NCBI GenBank assembly: GCA_964496875.1
Contig: CAZCBH010000008.1
Coordinates: 1 to 64,000 of the forward strand
Reading direction: 5' to 3'
DNA length: 64,000 bases
From: RI-106 sp964496875
Lineage (GTDB): Bacteria; Cyanobacteriota; Vampirovibrionia; Obscuribacterales; Obscuribacteraceae
In this document: piece after piece, positions 16,115 to 24,304 of the stretch
Position numbering within the stretch: the stretch's first letter is position 1
How the letters are laid out: each line of letters starts with the position of its first letter
Made by a program: the position numbers and the translations under genes
Notes under the pieces: generated by a model
Databases searched by the model: none
What the model was told of the DNA's origin: nothing
What the model saw: only the letters and a program-made list of their open reading frames with translations

Positions 16115-17209
16115 ATGGCTTTTCGAAATGTAGCCGTAAAAACCGGCATCATACTGATTGTTGCAGGGTTATTCGGAATATTTAGCAGCAGCGTCGAAGC
16201 GTACAATAACGATGCCAGAAACGCCGCCAACCGGCTTAGCGAAAGCACGGATCAGCTTGTCAAAAGCCTGCAGTCCTACTTGCAAGCCAACGGGCGCTGG
16301 GTGCCCAAACCGGGCTCCGACGATATGCGCGCCTGCAACGCCATGCAAGAGCTTCAACAACAGACCAATGACCTCAAAAACCGCGCCGGCAATATGAGCC
16401 CCGGTGACCTTGCCAGCGCCTCCAACAGACTGGACAGCAACGTAAGAGCCCTGGAACACCGCCTGCGAAGCATCGGTGCAGACAGGCGCGTTATCAATCA
16501 ATTCAGAAACGTCAGTGATGACGCAAGAAACCTGGGCAACTTCTCGAACACTGGATTTAACGCCGGTTTTGGCAATAACAGCGGTTATGCGCCCAACTTC
16601 AACAACGGACCCAATTTCAACAACGGCTATTCACCTGGTTTCGGCAATAACCCGACTTTCGGCAACAACAATGGCTATGCGCCCAATTTCAATAATGGCG
16701 GCACGTTCGGAAACCACACCGGCGGCTATACTCTGAACAGCAACGATGTCAGAAACGCGGCAAATGGTCTTGATGACAACGTCAATCGCCTGGTCACTAA
16801 TTTGCAGACCTATCTGCAGTCCCAGGGCAAATGGAAGCCCCCGGCAGGCAGCAGGGAGATGCGCGCCTGCGAGATTCTGCAAGACCTGCAGCAACAATCG
16901 AGAAACCTCAAATCAAGCGGTTCGGGTATGGACGTTTCCACACTATCTTCAAATTCGCGGCGGGTGAGCGACACTGCCAGAGATCTCAAAAGCGAGCTCA
17001 GAAGCATCGGCGCCGACGGCACAGTTATGAACCAGATGGATCTAGTATCCAACAGCGTCAGACAGCTATCGAGCATGACCGGGGACGATTACAACCGCGG
17101 CGGCAGATACAATAACCGGGGCGGTCGCTATGATCGCAACCGCGGGCGGGGCTATGATAGAGACAATTATGATGGTGGCTACAATCGCTACGACCGCCGC
17201 TGGAGATAG
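16115..17209 (+). CDS. Secreted protein with a duplicated domain, Asn/Gly-rich linker and RGG-like tail
   Basis: 364 residues from the ATG at 16115, which follows GAGGCG; TTG 16088 lacks a site. A signal peptide (VKTGIILIVAGLFGIFSSSVEA) is followed by a helical domain of about 110 residues (NDARNAANRL ... RACNAMQELQQQ ... LRSIGADRRVINQ) and a second copy (NDVRNAANGL ... RACEILQDLQQQ ... LRSIGADGTVMNQ). Between them lies a linker of repeated NN(G/T)(Y)APNFNNG and FGNN units, and the C-terminus is Arg/Gly/Tyr-rich (NRGGRYNNRGGRYDR). The domains are likely helical bundles; the basic tail could bind nucleic acid, polysaccharide or the cell surface. An extracellular matrix or surface role is inference. 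Confidence 0.65.
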   Translation: MAFRNVAVKTGIILIVAGLFGIFSSSVEAYNNDARNAANRLSESTDQLVKSLQSYLQANGRWVPKPGSDDMRACNAMQELQQQTNDLKNRAGNMSPGDLASASNRLDSNVRALEHRLRSIGADRRVINQFRNVSDDARNLGNFSNTGFNAGFGNNSGYAPNFNNGPNFNNGYSPGFGNNPTFGNNNGYAPNFNNGGTFGNHTGGYTLNSNDVRNAANGLDDNVNRLVTNLQTYLQSQGKWKPPAGSREMRACEILQDLQQQSRNLKSSGSGMDVSTLSSNSRRVSDTARDLKSELRSIGADGTVMNQMDLVSNSVRQLSSMTGDDYNRGGRYNNRGGRYDRNRGRGYDRDNYDGGYNRYDRRWR

Positions 17210-17232
17210 AGATCTCCGCTAAGGTCCTTGAT

Positions 17233-18243
17233 CTAGTTGGTCGAAGTGTGCTTGTCCAGCCAGGCCACCGTCGTCTTCATAGCCTGGTCGTTGACGTTGG
17301 TGTCTTCGTAAACATAGTGGTCTCCGTCTTTCACCGAAAGATACTCTTTCTTTTCGGTGCCTAGATTATCGAAGACTTTGCGCGATCCATCCGGTCTGGA
17401 TTCTCCATCGCGCTCGCCCTGCACAATGAGAACAGGCATTGTCTTGATACGCTTGGCGAAGCGTTTGGTCCTGTACATATAGAACTGACAGGCAATAAGC
17501 TCGCGAGGCGAGAGATCCAGGCGCACACCGGCATCGTTTTTGATGGCTTCTTGCAATTCTTTTCTTGGTGTGGCCAGCTTCACCAGCTCTTCGCCTTTGT
17601 TATAGCGCTTGTTCGGCATCACAGCCATCTTAGAGCCCACGGACATATAATTGCTGAATGTGTTGAAGTGCTCACCACCAGGAGTGGCAGAGATAGTACC
17701 GGCGATGATATCAGGGTACTTAGAAGCAGCTTCCAGAGCCAGGGCACCGCCCATGGCTTCACCCAGCAAAAATATCTGTTTATCTGGGCCATCTTTCTTG
17801 AGCTTCTCAACGGTGACTTTGATATCGGCGAGGGTATTCTTGAGATCCATGCGGCCTTCCTTGCCGCGCTCGGCCCAACCGCCAAAACCGCGCAGGTCCA
17901 TGGAGTATACGTCATATCCTTCTTTAGACAGCTTGCCGCCCAGGTCGTCGAAGCTGCCCTTGTGCATACCGAGTTCATGCAGACACAAAACCGTGCCCTT
18001 GCTGCCGGCATCACCCTGGCCTTTCCAAAAAAGTAGGGGCGGCATGTCTTCTACCAGGGTCACCTTCTCGGCATCACCACCGCGCAGGGACTTTTCTGCG
18101 GCGCTGCTCTCGGTCTTAGCCTTTGTCTTAGTTTCGGCTTTAGAATCCGCCGCATAACATGAAGGCACCGACGACACGCCGATTAAACACAGCGAAACAG
18201 CAAGAACCAGAACCTGGGTGGGTCGAAAAGCCGGTTTATCCAT
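17233..18243 (-). CDS. Secreted alpha/beta hydrolase-fold protein lacking the nucleophilic Ser
   Basis: 336 residues with a signal peptide (VLVLAVSLCLIGVSSVPSCYA). The fold is clear and close to monoglyceride-lipase-like serine hydrolases: VLCLHELGMHKGSF near the oxyanion hole, YDVYSMDLRGFGGW, then the elbow. The elbow reads GEAMGGALAL instead of the usual GESMGG; the nucleophile position (residue 163) is Ala, encoded by GCC. The acid (VQGERDGESRPDG) and His (KDGDHYVYED) positions are kept. Unless another residue serves, it is a pseudoenzyme, perhaps a binding protein. The residue rests on the given bases; a sequencing error (two changes from TCx/AGC-type codons, one from TCC) is possible but unlikely. 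Confidence 0.75.
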   Translation of the reverse strand: MDKPAFRPTQVLVLAVSLCLIGVSSVPSCYAADSKAETKTKAKTESSAAEKSLRGGDAEKVTLVEDMPPLLFWKGQGDAGSKGTVLCLHELGMHKGSFDDLGGKLSKEGYDVYSMDLRGFGGWAERGKEGRMDLKNTLADIKVTVEKLKKDGPDKQIFLLGEAMGGALALEAASKYPDIIAGTISATPGGEHFNTFSNYMSVGSKMAVMPNKRYNKGEELVKLATPRKELQEAIKNDAGVRLDLSPRELIACQFYMYRTKRFAKRIKTMPVLIVQGERDGESRPDGSRKVFDNLGTEKKEYLSVKDGDHYVYEDTNVNDQAMKTTVAWLDKHTSTN

Positions 18244-18362
18244 AGTCTTTTTCCAATAGGGGCAGGGAGAGAATAACCAGTAAAATTGCCGCGCAAACGG
18301 GGCTAAATATTACCACAATAAGTGTTACGGGAATCCACACTTATTTAGGAGCTTATTTAAGC

Positions 18363-21074
18363 TTATTGAGCCGCCTTATCCTGACCTGGTTTGGGCTCTA
18401 GAGACAGCACAATCTGCCCGTCCTCGGCAGAGCCCCCGACCATCACCGGTGTCTGCAGCACCTGTCTGTCTCTAAGGACCTCGGACTCTACTTTGCCGCG
18501 CATAAAAGAGAAAGCCTTTTCAAGAGTCGTCTCTTTGCCGTTGCTGCGCAGACCCTCGATAAGCTTGCGGGTGAACACACCGTTAGGATAATGAATCGAC
18601 TCGAAACTGGTCTGATCCGCCTCACTGGAGGCGATTATCACCTGCCCCCGCACAGCTTCAAGCCTGTCTTTGCCGAAGAGTTCTCGCTTAAGACCTTTTC
18701 CGGCAGGCGTGCCCTCGCCGACCCGTGCCTCTGCCAGAATGTCCCTGTCGATTTGAATTTTTGCAGGAGTGACGGCACCGCCATGGCAGACATCCATGAC
18801 AATGACAATCCGCTTTGCGTCGAGCATCTCGGTAATACCGGTGGTGAACCACTGCATCGGTATGCCTGTCAGGACAGCGTTGTTAAGCGTGGTTTCGTGG
18901 GCGACAATAAAATTGGTGTCGCCCAGATCTTTACGGGCAGAGGTACCGTGGGTAGAGACATAGATGACGACCAGGTCGGTTTTCTTTGCCTTGCCCAGCC
19001 ACTTCTTGCCGAGGTTGCCTACGATATTGTCCCTGGTGGCGTTCTGATCTAACAAAAGTTTGACATGATCGGCTTTGAAATTGGCCTCGTTGACAAGATA
19101 ATTGCGAAAGTCCATGGCGTCTTTGGCGGCATATTGCAGGTTGATAGAACTATCGGCGAAGCTGCTGATGCCGACCACCAGAGCCCATTTGTCGGTCACC
19201 GGTGCCAGGGGCTCCGGCGCTATTTTGCCTGCTTCCCGAGCATCCAAGTAGATACCATGGCGCCCAGAGTTAGGTACATTGCCGGGCAGTTTGCTTTTGA
19301 TACCATCGGCGCGGCGCAACATGGCGTCGGCCTCTTGCTTACGATTGCTATATGCCACCACCCTGGCAAGACTATCCAGGTCATCGGCCACAGCGGCGCT
19401 GTCCTCGCCTTCCAGCTTCTCATCAATAGTAAGCAGCTTGCGATAAAGGGTCTCTGCCCTGTCATAATTTTTCAACTTGACATAAAGATCCGCCAGTTGA
19501 TTCATGCTGTCCAGAGTATCCGGGTGCTCACCGCCCAGCACCTCGGTCTGAATCTTGAGGGCTTCAGAAAGATTGTCTTTGGCGTCATCGAGCTTGTTCT
19601 CAGAGACATCGATGTTTGCCAAGTTAGAAAGGTTACGAGCAACCAGGGGATGATCCTCTCCCAGGGCATCTTTTCTTATTTTGAGCCCCTTTTCAATCAG
19701 CGGTCTGGCCAGATCGAACTTGCGTTCGTTGGCATAAAGCCAGGCCAGGTTATTGAGGCAGGCGGCATAGTTAGGGTGCTCTTCGCCGTAAGTAGATCGC
19801 ACCATATCTAGTGAGCGCTTATACACAGGCTCGGCAAGGTCATATTTGCCCTGGGCCACATAGAACATGCCCAGTGCTTGCAAGTCTTTGGCTGTCTCTG
19901 TGCCGTCAGGTCCATGAACCTTTTCTGAAAGAGCGAGTGCACGCTTCAATAGAGGCTCTGCCTTTCCATATTCATTCATAGAGACATAGTTGGTGGCAAG
20001 CCGCCGCAACACTTTGGCTACAAGCGGACTGTCATCGCCGATGGTGTTCTCCAGATTAGCCAGAGTACGCTCCAGTAGCGTGGTAGATTCTTTTACCCAG
20101 TCCTTCTCTTCATAGGCAGAGGCCAGCTCCAAACTGGCTTCTGCTAGAACGGTGGGGTCTTTCTTATCGCCTCTTGCCTTGATGATTTTAATCGCGTCCT
20201 TAATGCAATCAATCGCCTTATCAGTGTCGCCGTGATTGCGATAGGCGTTAGCCAGAACAAGATAGGTAGAGTCAAGCTTGTCGGCGCTGGATTTAGATCG
20301 CAGCCCTGCGGCTTTCTTCAGCACGGACTCTGCCTCTTCAAATTTGCCCATGTGGGCATAGAATCTTCCAAAGCCCTCCAGCGCCGTCGCCACGCTGTCG
20401 TCATCCTTTAGCTTCTCCGCCAGATCCATGCTGTCGCGAAGCTTATCTTCTGCCTTGTCGGAATCGCCAAGCTGCAAATAGACGCCGGAGAGATTGATCA
20501 AAAGATGGATTTGATCCAGAGTTCGAGCCCGATCCTTACCAGCTTTGGTATCGGCATCGTCCTCATAAAGCTTCAAAGCACGTTGATAGAGCGTAACCGA
20601 CTCTTTGAATTTACCAAGACTCTCTTGATTGTGAGCATAGTTAGAAAGATCGGCTGCGGCGCCTGCATCCAAAACAGAAATAGAATCATTTGCACCGACC
20701 AGCTTCTGAAAGACAGCTTCGGCCTCTTTGTACTTCTGCCCCCGGGTCAGGGCATCTATATAAACCCGCTGGGTTCGCTCCAGGCGCTTCCGGTCCTCAT
20801 CGCTGGTGACAGCTCTTTCTGCCTCTTGCACAGCCGCCCGCAATTGCTTCTGGGCTTTGGTCAACTGGTTGCGCTCCAGGGCTTCGATACCGCCGTCATA
20901 ATAAGTCTGCCACAGAGTCGACTGGGCGATGGCAGGGCTGGGCGCCAGGGCAAGAGGAAGGGATACAGACATAATAGAAAGCGCAAAGACGCAGAAAGCC
21001 AGGCGTTTGGCACCTGCCCTCTTGCTTGGCTTCACTTTTTTGACCGGGTAGTTAAAATCCCTGTCTCTGGTCAT
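18363..21074 (-). CDS. TPR protein with C-terminal caspase-family (C14) peptidase domain
   Basis: 903 residues. An N-terminal signal anchor (LAFCVFALSIMSVSLPLALA) puts the bulk outside the cytoplasm. About ten TPRs of the kinesin-light-chain type span residues 45-590 (for example YAACLNNLAWLYANERKFDLA). The caspase fold starts near residue 625 (KWALVVGISSF) with the dyad His709 (YVSTHGTS) and Cys763 (VMDVCHGGA), both intact, and downstream SSEADQTSFES. This is the arrangement of bacterial orthocaspases, where TPRs bind partners and the peptidase cuts after basic residues. Location at the envelope suggests processing of exported proteins or a death/stress role. No immunity or gasdermin gene is next to it. 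Confidence 0.85.
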   Translation of the reverse strand: MTRDRDFNYPVKKVKPSKRAGAKRLAFCVFALSIMSVSLPLALAPSPAIAQSTLWQTYYDGGIEALERNQLTKAQKQLRAAVQEAERAVTSDEDRKRLERTQRVYIDALTRGQKYKEAEAVFQKLVGANDSISVLDAGAAADLSNYAHNQESLGKFKESVTLYQRALKLYEDDADTKAGKDRARTLDQIHLLINLSGVYLQLGDSDKAEDKLRDSMDLAEKLKDDDSVATALEGFGRFYAHMGKFEEAESVLKKAAGLRSKSSADKLDSTYLVLANAYRNHGDTDKAIDCIKDAIKIIKARGDKKDPTVLAEASLELASAYEEKDWVKESTTLLERTLANLENTIGDDSPLVAKVLRRLATNYVSMNEYGKAEPLLKRALALSEKVHGPDGTETAKDLQALGMFYVAQGKYDLAEPVYKRSLDMVRSTYGEEHPNYAACLNNLAWLYANERKFDLARPLIEKGLKIRKDALGEDHPLVARNLSNLANIDVSENKLDDAKDNLSEALKIQTEVLGGEHPDTLDSMNQLADLYVKLKNYDRAETLYRKLLTIDEKLEGEDSAAVADDLDSLARVVAYSNRKQEADAMLRRADGIKSKLPGNVPNSGRHGIYLDAREAGKIAPEPLAPVTDKWALVVGISSFADSSINLQYAAKDAMDFRNYLVNEANFKADHVKLLLDQNATRDNIVGNLGKKWLGKAKKTDLVVIYVSTHGTSARKDLGDTNFIVAHETTLNNAVLTGIPMQWFTTGITEMLDAKRIVIVMDVCHGGAVTPAKIQIDRDILAEARVGEGTPAGKGLKRELFGKDRLEAVRGQVIIASSEADQTSFESIHYPNGVFTRKLIEGLRSNGKETTLEKAFSFMRGKVESEVLRDRQVLQTPVMVGGSAEDGQIVLSLEPKPGQDKAAQ

Positions 21075-21226
21075 TTAAGCTTCACAACCCCTGCATAATC
21101 ATTATCTATAGATCCAGCCAGATGATAGTGTAACCGAAGAGTCCCGGGAAATTAGGAAGCCTGGCTTAGATGAGCGCTATACGGGCACTCGCAGCACGAA
21201 GCGCCACTTGGCAAGGCAAAAGGGGC

Positions 21227-21232
21227 TATAAT
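21227..21232 (+). promoter_or_regulatory. Possible -10 box of a leaderless transcript
   Basis: TATAAT ends 7 bases before the ATG at 21240, and no ribosome binding site precedes that ATG, so transcription may begin at or next to the start codon. No clear -35 box is seen (TTGGCA at 21208-21213 is spaced only 13). Confidence 0.3.
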
Positions 21233-21239
21233 TTAGCCT

Positions 21240-21896
21240 ATGAAAACTCTGTGGTCAAAAACCCTGGTTGCCGCCCTGGTATGTTGCCTTTCGGCTCCTG
21301 CCGCCGCCGCCGCCTCCTCCTCCTCCCAGACTCCGGTTCTGACAAAGCCCTCTAAAAAGCCCTACGAAATCAAAATCAACGGATTTAGAGCCTTCGGAAA
21401 AAAAAGAATCGAAGAGTTCACTATCAAAAAGTATTCAGACGGACATGGTCTGGAGCGTACAGATATGATCAGGAACGCACTCGGAGTCAATATATCCAAG
21501 ATTCTGGACTTCAACAAAGGTAAGGTCTATACGCTGTATCCGGCGGCCAGACAATATAAGGTCGATAAACTGAGCGCAGGACCGATATCCATCACTGATA
21601 TGAAGATAGCTACCAGAGAAAAATCAGGCAAAGTCGTGTTCGGTGTCAAATGCAGCTCATGGATAATGAGGACAGCCTGCCCAATTACAGTGTGCACCAT
21701 AGCCGACGATCTGGGTGTGGTCCTCTCAAAAGTCGTGCACCACAGCATGGGACAAACCGGTTTTGAAACTACCTCTCTCAAATTAAAAGCTCCTGCACCG
21801 GCACTATTTATGGTGCCAAGCGACTATGTTGAAATCAAAAGAACCAGTACCAGTACCAGCGCAGATCAAAATGAACCACTGGAGCTTTCTCTTTAG
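21240..21896 (+). CDS. Secreted DUF4412-like protein
   Basis: 218 residues with a signal peptide (LVAALVCCLSAPAAAAASSS). The body has the strand order of DUF4412-like periplasmic proteins: YEIKINGFRAFGKKRIEEF, then KILDFNKGKVYTLYPAARQY and later ITDMKIATREKSGKVVFGVKCSSW. A late proline (MVPSDYVEI) ends the fold, as in that family. Two Cys (KCSSW, TACPITVC) may pair. The family is usually found at the outer membrane or periplasm without an assigned reaction. It stands alone between the caspase gene and the lysozyme-like gene. Confidence 0.55.
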   Translation: MKTLWSKTLVAALVCCLSAPAAAAASSSSQTPVLTKPSKKPYEIKINGFRAFGKKRIEEFTIKKYSDGHGLERTDMIRNALGVNISKILDFNKGKVYTLYPAARQYKVDKLSAGPISITDMKIATREKSGKVVFGVKCSSWIMRTACPITVCTIADDLGVVLSKVVHHSMGQTGFETTSLKLKAPAPALFMVPSDYVEIKRTSTSTSADQNEPLELSL

Positions 21897-21977
21897 TTTG
21901 ATCACCTTGCTATTCTTGTGCCCGGTTATGGAGATTGCTAAGGAGCAAATCAGAATGAAAGATTCCGCGCTCCCTGA

Positions 21978-23138
21978 CTAAGCTACATTCGAGTTATCGG
22001 TGGCGATGGTCCGGTGGATGTTCTCCGCGTTGGCGACCCGTTCTCCGCGCGATGTACCGGCGCTGCGCTCATAATATTTGTCGAATGCCGCTGCCACCTC
22101 ACCCGGTGTCTGCGCTCTCTGTATCTTCGCCCATGCTCCACTCTCGCTCGTTTGAAGCTCGTGCATCATAAAGTCCACCTGCAACTTCCAATCAGTTACC
22201 GGCTTACCATGCTCGTTGGCATAATTCTCCAGGGCGGTCCGTCTGGGACCCAGCCACTGAATCAAGCCGACAGCGCCCTCGCTCTTGTTCAAGGCAGCCG
22301 TGTTGAAGCCCGACTCCGTCTGCATATTGCCTAGAATACCCGATGCCTGGGCAGGGGTCAGATTATGGTGCTCGGTCATGTAATCGTATATCTGTTTTAC
22401 CTGGACCACCTGTCCATCACCAAGGGGTTTGCCCTGACCGCTGTAGTGACCGGTATTCAAAACGCCGTCGCCACTGCTACCATTACCTCTATAGTAGCCA
22501 CGGTTGTCGAAACCACCGTTACCGGCATAACCGGCAGTACCGCTGCCTCTACCGCCTGCGCTTCCGCCGGGTCTGACACCGCGATTGACGAAGCCGTTCT
22601 CTGGTGGCGGGGTCACCGGTGCCCGTTCGGAGGGCGGATGCGGCACAAAGTTAGGAATATCAGGTCTGGCGTTAGCCATGTCCTCCATCCAGGCAGGTAC
22701 TGCTTGTCCCGGATTATTCTGCTGGAAGTGGCGAATCAGCCCCTCGGCAAATTTCTTCTGTCCTTCGGTCCGGGCTTCTATAGCCTGGACCAGGCTCTGG
22801 TGCTTCGCTTCTGCTGTCTGCATCTCTATATTAATGCTGCCATCGGGACTCGGTGTGGCCTTCGGATTGGCTACCAGCTGTCCGTCGGTGCCCAGATAGA
22901 AATCCGGCTCTCTCCCGGCGTCGGCGTTTTCTGCCGCGGTGCTGAATCGAATCGGTGCACCCGAATCCAACGCCTGCAATACAGGTGCAGGAATCTCAGC
23001 CGGTGCTGCCGAAGCATCACCCGGTGCTGCCACAGCATCCATGCGCATCGGGGCGGCAAATGGATGGTTTTCGCCCTGCCACATAGCAGGGGACGGCGCC
23101 GAATTGTCGGCAAAGTCAAAACTCTCGAATGCAGTCAT
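21978..23138 (-). CDS. Phage-tail-lysozyme-like protein with disordered N-terminus
   Basis: 386 residues. Residues 1-240 are low-complexity (Ala/Pro-rich, then GNGGFDNRGYYRGNGSSGDG) without a signal peptide. Residues about 245-380 match the phage tail lysozyme family: VKQIYDYMTEHHNLTPAQASGILGNMQTESGFN with catalytic-type Glu275, EGAVGLIQWLGPRR and FDKYYERSAG. In phage this domain cuts peptidoglycan during entry, and bacterial copies occur in secreted wall hydrolases. There are no phage structural genes nearby. The lack of a signal peptide implies a specialised export route or lysis from within. No ribosome binding site is visible at the ATG. Confidence 0.75.
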   Translation of the reverse strand: MTAFESFDFADNSAPSPAMWQGENHPFAAPMRMDAVAAPGDASAAPAEIPAPVLQALDSGAPIRFSTAAENADAGREPDFYLGTDGQLVANPKATPSPDGSINIEMQTAEAKHQSLVQAIEARTEGQKKFAEGLIRHFQQNNPGQAVPAWMEDMANARPDIPNFVPHPPSERAPVTPPPENGFVNRGVRPGGSAGGRGSGTAGYAGNGGFDNRGYYRGNGSSGDGVLNTGHYSGQGKPLGDGQVVQVKQIYDYMTEHHNLTPAQASGILGNMQTESGFNTAALNKSEGAVGLIQWLGPRRTALENYANEHGKPVTDWKLQVDFMMHELQTSESGAWAKIQRAQTPGEVAAAFDKYYERSAGTSRGERVANAENIHRTIATDNSNVA

Positions 23139-23263
23139 ACGATAGGAAAAGAATATACAGTTAGAGCGAGCGATGTATTGATATTATGATCTGCCGAAAC
23201 CCCTGTCAAGGCAGGCATACGTAGAATTCCCATGCTGTTTCGAGTGGATTTAATCAAGCGAAG

Positions 23264-23291
23264 AAACCAATCAACCCAATCAACCCAATCC
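23264..23291. repeat. Short tandem repeat, unit CAATCAACC
   Basis: Three tandem units of (C)AATCAACC lie in the intergenic stretch between the lysozyme-like gene and the GNAT gene. Nearby are two copies of a hairpin-forming direct repeat. Confidence 0.4.
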
Positions 23292-23307
23292 GAAATGCGT
23301 TCCGCCT

Positions 23308-23329
23308 CACTTGCATTTTGCAAGTAGCC
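23308..23329. repeat. Hairpin-forming direct repeat, copy 1
   Basis: CACTTGCATTTTGCAAGTAGCC. It contains the perfect small hairpin CTTGCA-TTT-TGCAAG. The same 22-base sequence with one change recurs at 23346-23367. Confidence 0.6.
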
Positions 23330-23345
23330 CATGCTAAGATGGCTG

Positions 23346-23367
23346 CACTTGCATTTTGCAAGCAGCC
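23346..23367. repeat. Hairpin-forming direct repeat, copy 2
   Basis: CACTTGCATTTTGCAAGCAGCC. Here the bases before it (GGCTG, 23341-23345) pair with CAGCC, extending the stem to 11 pairs with a two-base bulge. It could be a terminator-like or regulator-binding structure in front of the GNAT gene. Confidence 0.5.
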
Positions 23368-23431
23368 TAAAAGATTACGCAATAAGCACTGACAAGATCC
23401 CCCACCAACTTGCGAGGAGCAGCCTCAAGCC

Positions 23432-23977
23432 ATGCCGGAAACAAAAACAGCCAGACCAAACCTGACCGTGCGCCAGGCGAAGCAAGAAGAGCTTTCCCAG
23501 ATGCTGCATCTCATTGTTGAAGCTAATAAAGAGTATGCCTCATTCATGCCGGATGGAGCTTTTGAAGCTTACAAAAACTCTATCGAGCAGACTATAAGGG
23601 GCGAGGAGGAGGAGGCAGAGCGCTATCTCGCCATCATCGACAATCAGATTGCAGGCGCGGTAATTCTCTTTCAGCCCTATACGCTAAACCTCGGCGATAA
23701 AATAATCGTAAACCCTTTCAGCGAGATGCGCCTGCTTGCGGTCGATCCAAATAAAAGAAACAGCGGCGTTGGGGCATTCTTGATAGAAGAGTGCGAAAGA
23801 ATTATCCTGGAGCGGGGAGAAGAGGCGATTACTCTGCACACCACCAATCTTATGAAGACCGCAAAAGCGATGTACGAGCGCCGTGGATACCGGCGCTATC
23901 CAGAAATCGACTTTAACGGAATTGGCGGGATAGAGATTATGGGCTTTGTAAAAGAATTCCCGTCTAAGCCGAACTAA
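23432..23977 (+). CDS. GNAT-family N-acetyltransferase
   Basis: 181 residues. The acetyl-CoA binding motif A is clear: LLAVDPNKRNSGVGAFLIEECE, with RNSGVGA as the pyrophosphate loop. Motif B follows as TTNLMKTAKAMYERRGYRRYPEIDF. The N-terminus (NLTVRQAKQEELSQMLHLI) is the usual first strand and helix. The closest general type is the small-molecule or toxin-resistance GNAT; the acceptor cannot be predicted. It is a single gene with GAGGAG 12 bases before the ATG and the hairpin repeats upstream. Confidence 0.8.
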   Translation: MPETKTARPNLTVRQAKQEELSQMLHLIVEANKEYASFMPDGAFEAYKNSIEQTIRGEEEEAERYLAIIDNQIAGAVILFQPYTLNLGDKIIVNPFSEMRLLAVDPNKRNSGVGAFLIEECERIILERGEEAITLHTTNLMKTAKAMYERRGYRRYPEIDFNGIGGIEIMGFVKEFPSKPN

Positions 23978-24021
23978 GAAAGTTCCATCGGATTGGTCAA
24001 AAACAGAATCGGTACAGCGCT

Positions 24022-24288
24022 TTAGAAAACAAATTCAATCTCTTGAGTCGAGAATTCATGACTGATTTCTTGCTCAGTTCCGTATATGAGTTCTCGTTTC
24101 ATCTTCTCGGAGACAGTCGTCAATCCTGAATACTCGTAGACAAGATCACCGCCACTACCCATGGAGCGAAAAACGTAGGTTGTCACCACTTTTGGTGCCT
24201 TGCATGGCAAGTAAAACACCGTAGGTGGAATCAAGGGACAGGGGAAAGTAAGCCCATCGACAGGACCTTTTGAAAACAACAGGTTCAT
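24022..24288 (-). CDS. Small hypothetical protein downstream of rpsD
   Basis: 88 residues. It has a good ribosome binding site (AGGAG, 8 bases before the ATG) and begins 16 bases after the rpsD stop, so it is probably on the rpsD transcript. There is no signal peptide or membrane segment. It is rich in Pro in the first half (TFPCPLIPPTVFYLPC) and acidic at the end. No family recognised. Co-transcription with a ribosomal protein gene is the only clue to its role. Confidence 0.5.
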   Translation of the reverse strand: MNLLFSKGPVDGLTFPCPLIPPTVFYLPCKAPKVVTTYVFRSMGSGGDLVYEYSGLTTVSEKMKRELIYGTEQEISHEFSTQEIEFVF

Positions 24289-24304
24289 ATTTCCAACTCC
24301 TGAA

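Noticed and set aside
19065..19811. Plus-strand open frame of 248 codons
   Set aside because: Antisense to the TPR-caspase, where TPR codons produce long antisense frames.
21978..23138. Part of a prophage
   Set aside because: Only the lysozyme-type domain is phage-like; no capsid, tail, terminase or integrase genes in the neighbourhood.
22365..23189. Long plus-strand open frame (274 codons)
   Set aside because: Lies antisense to the lysozyme-like gene; Cys/Arg-rich composition and no motif; a shadow of the GC pattern of the real gene.
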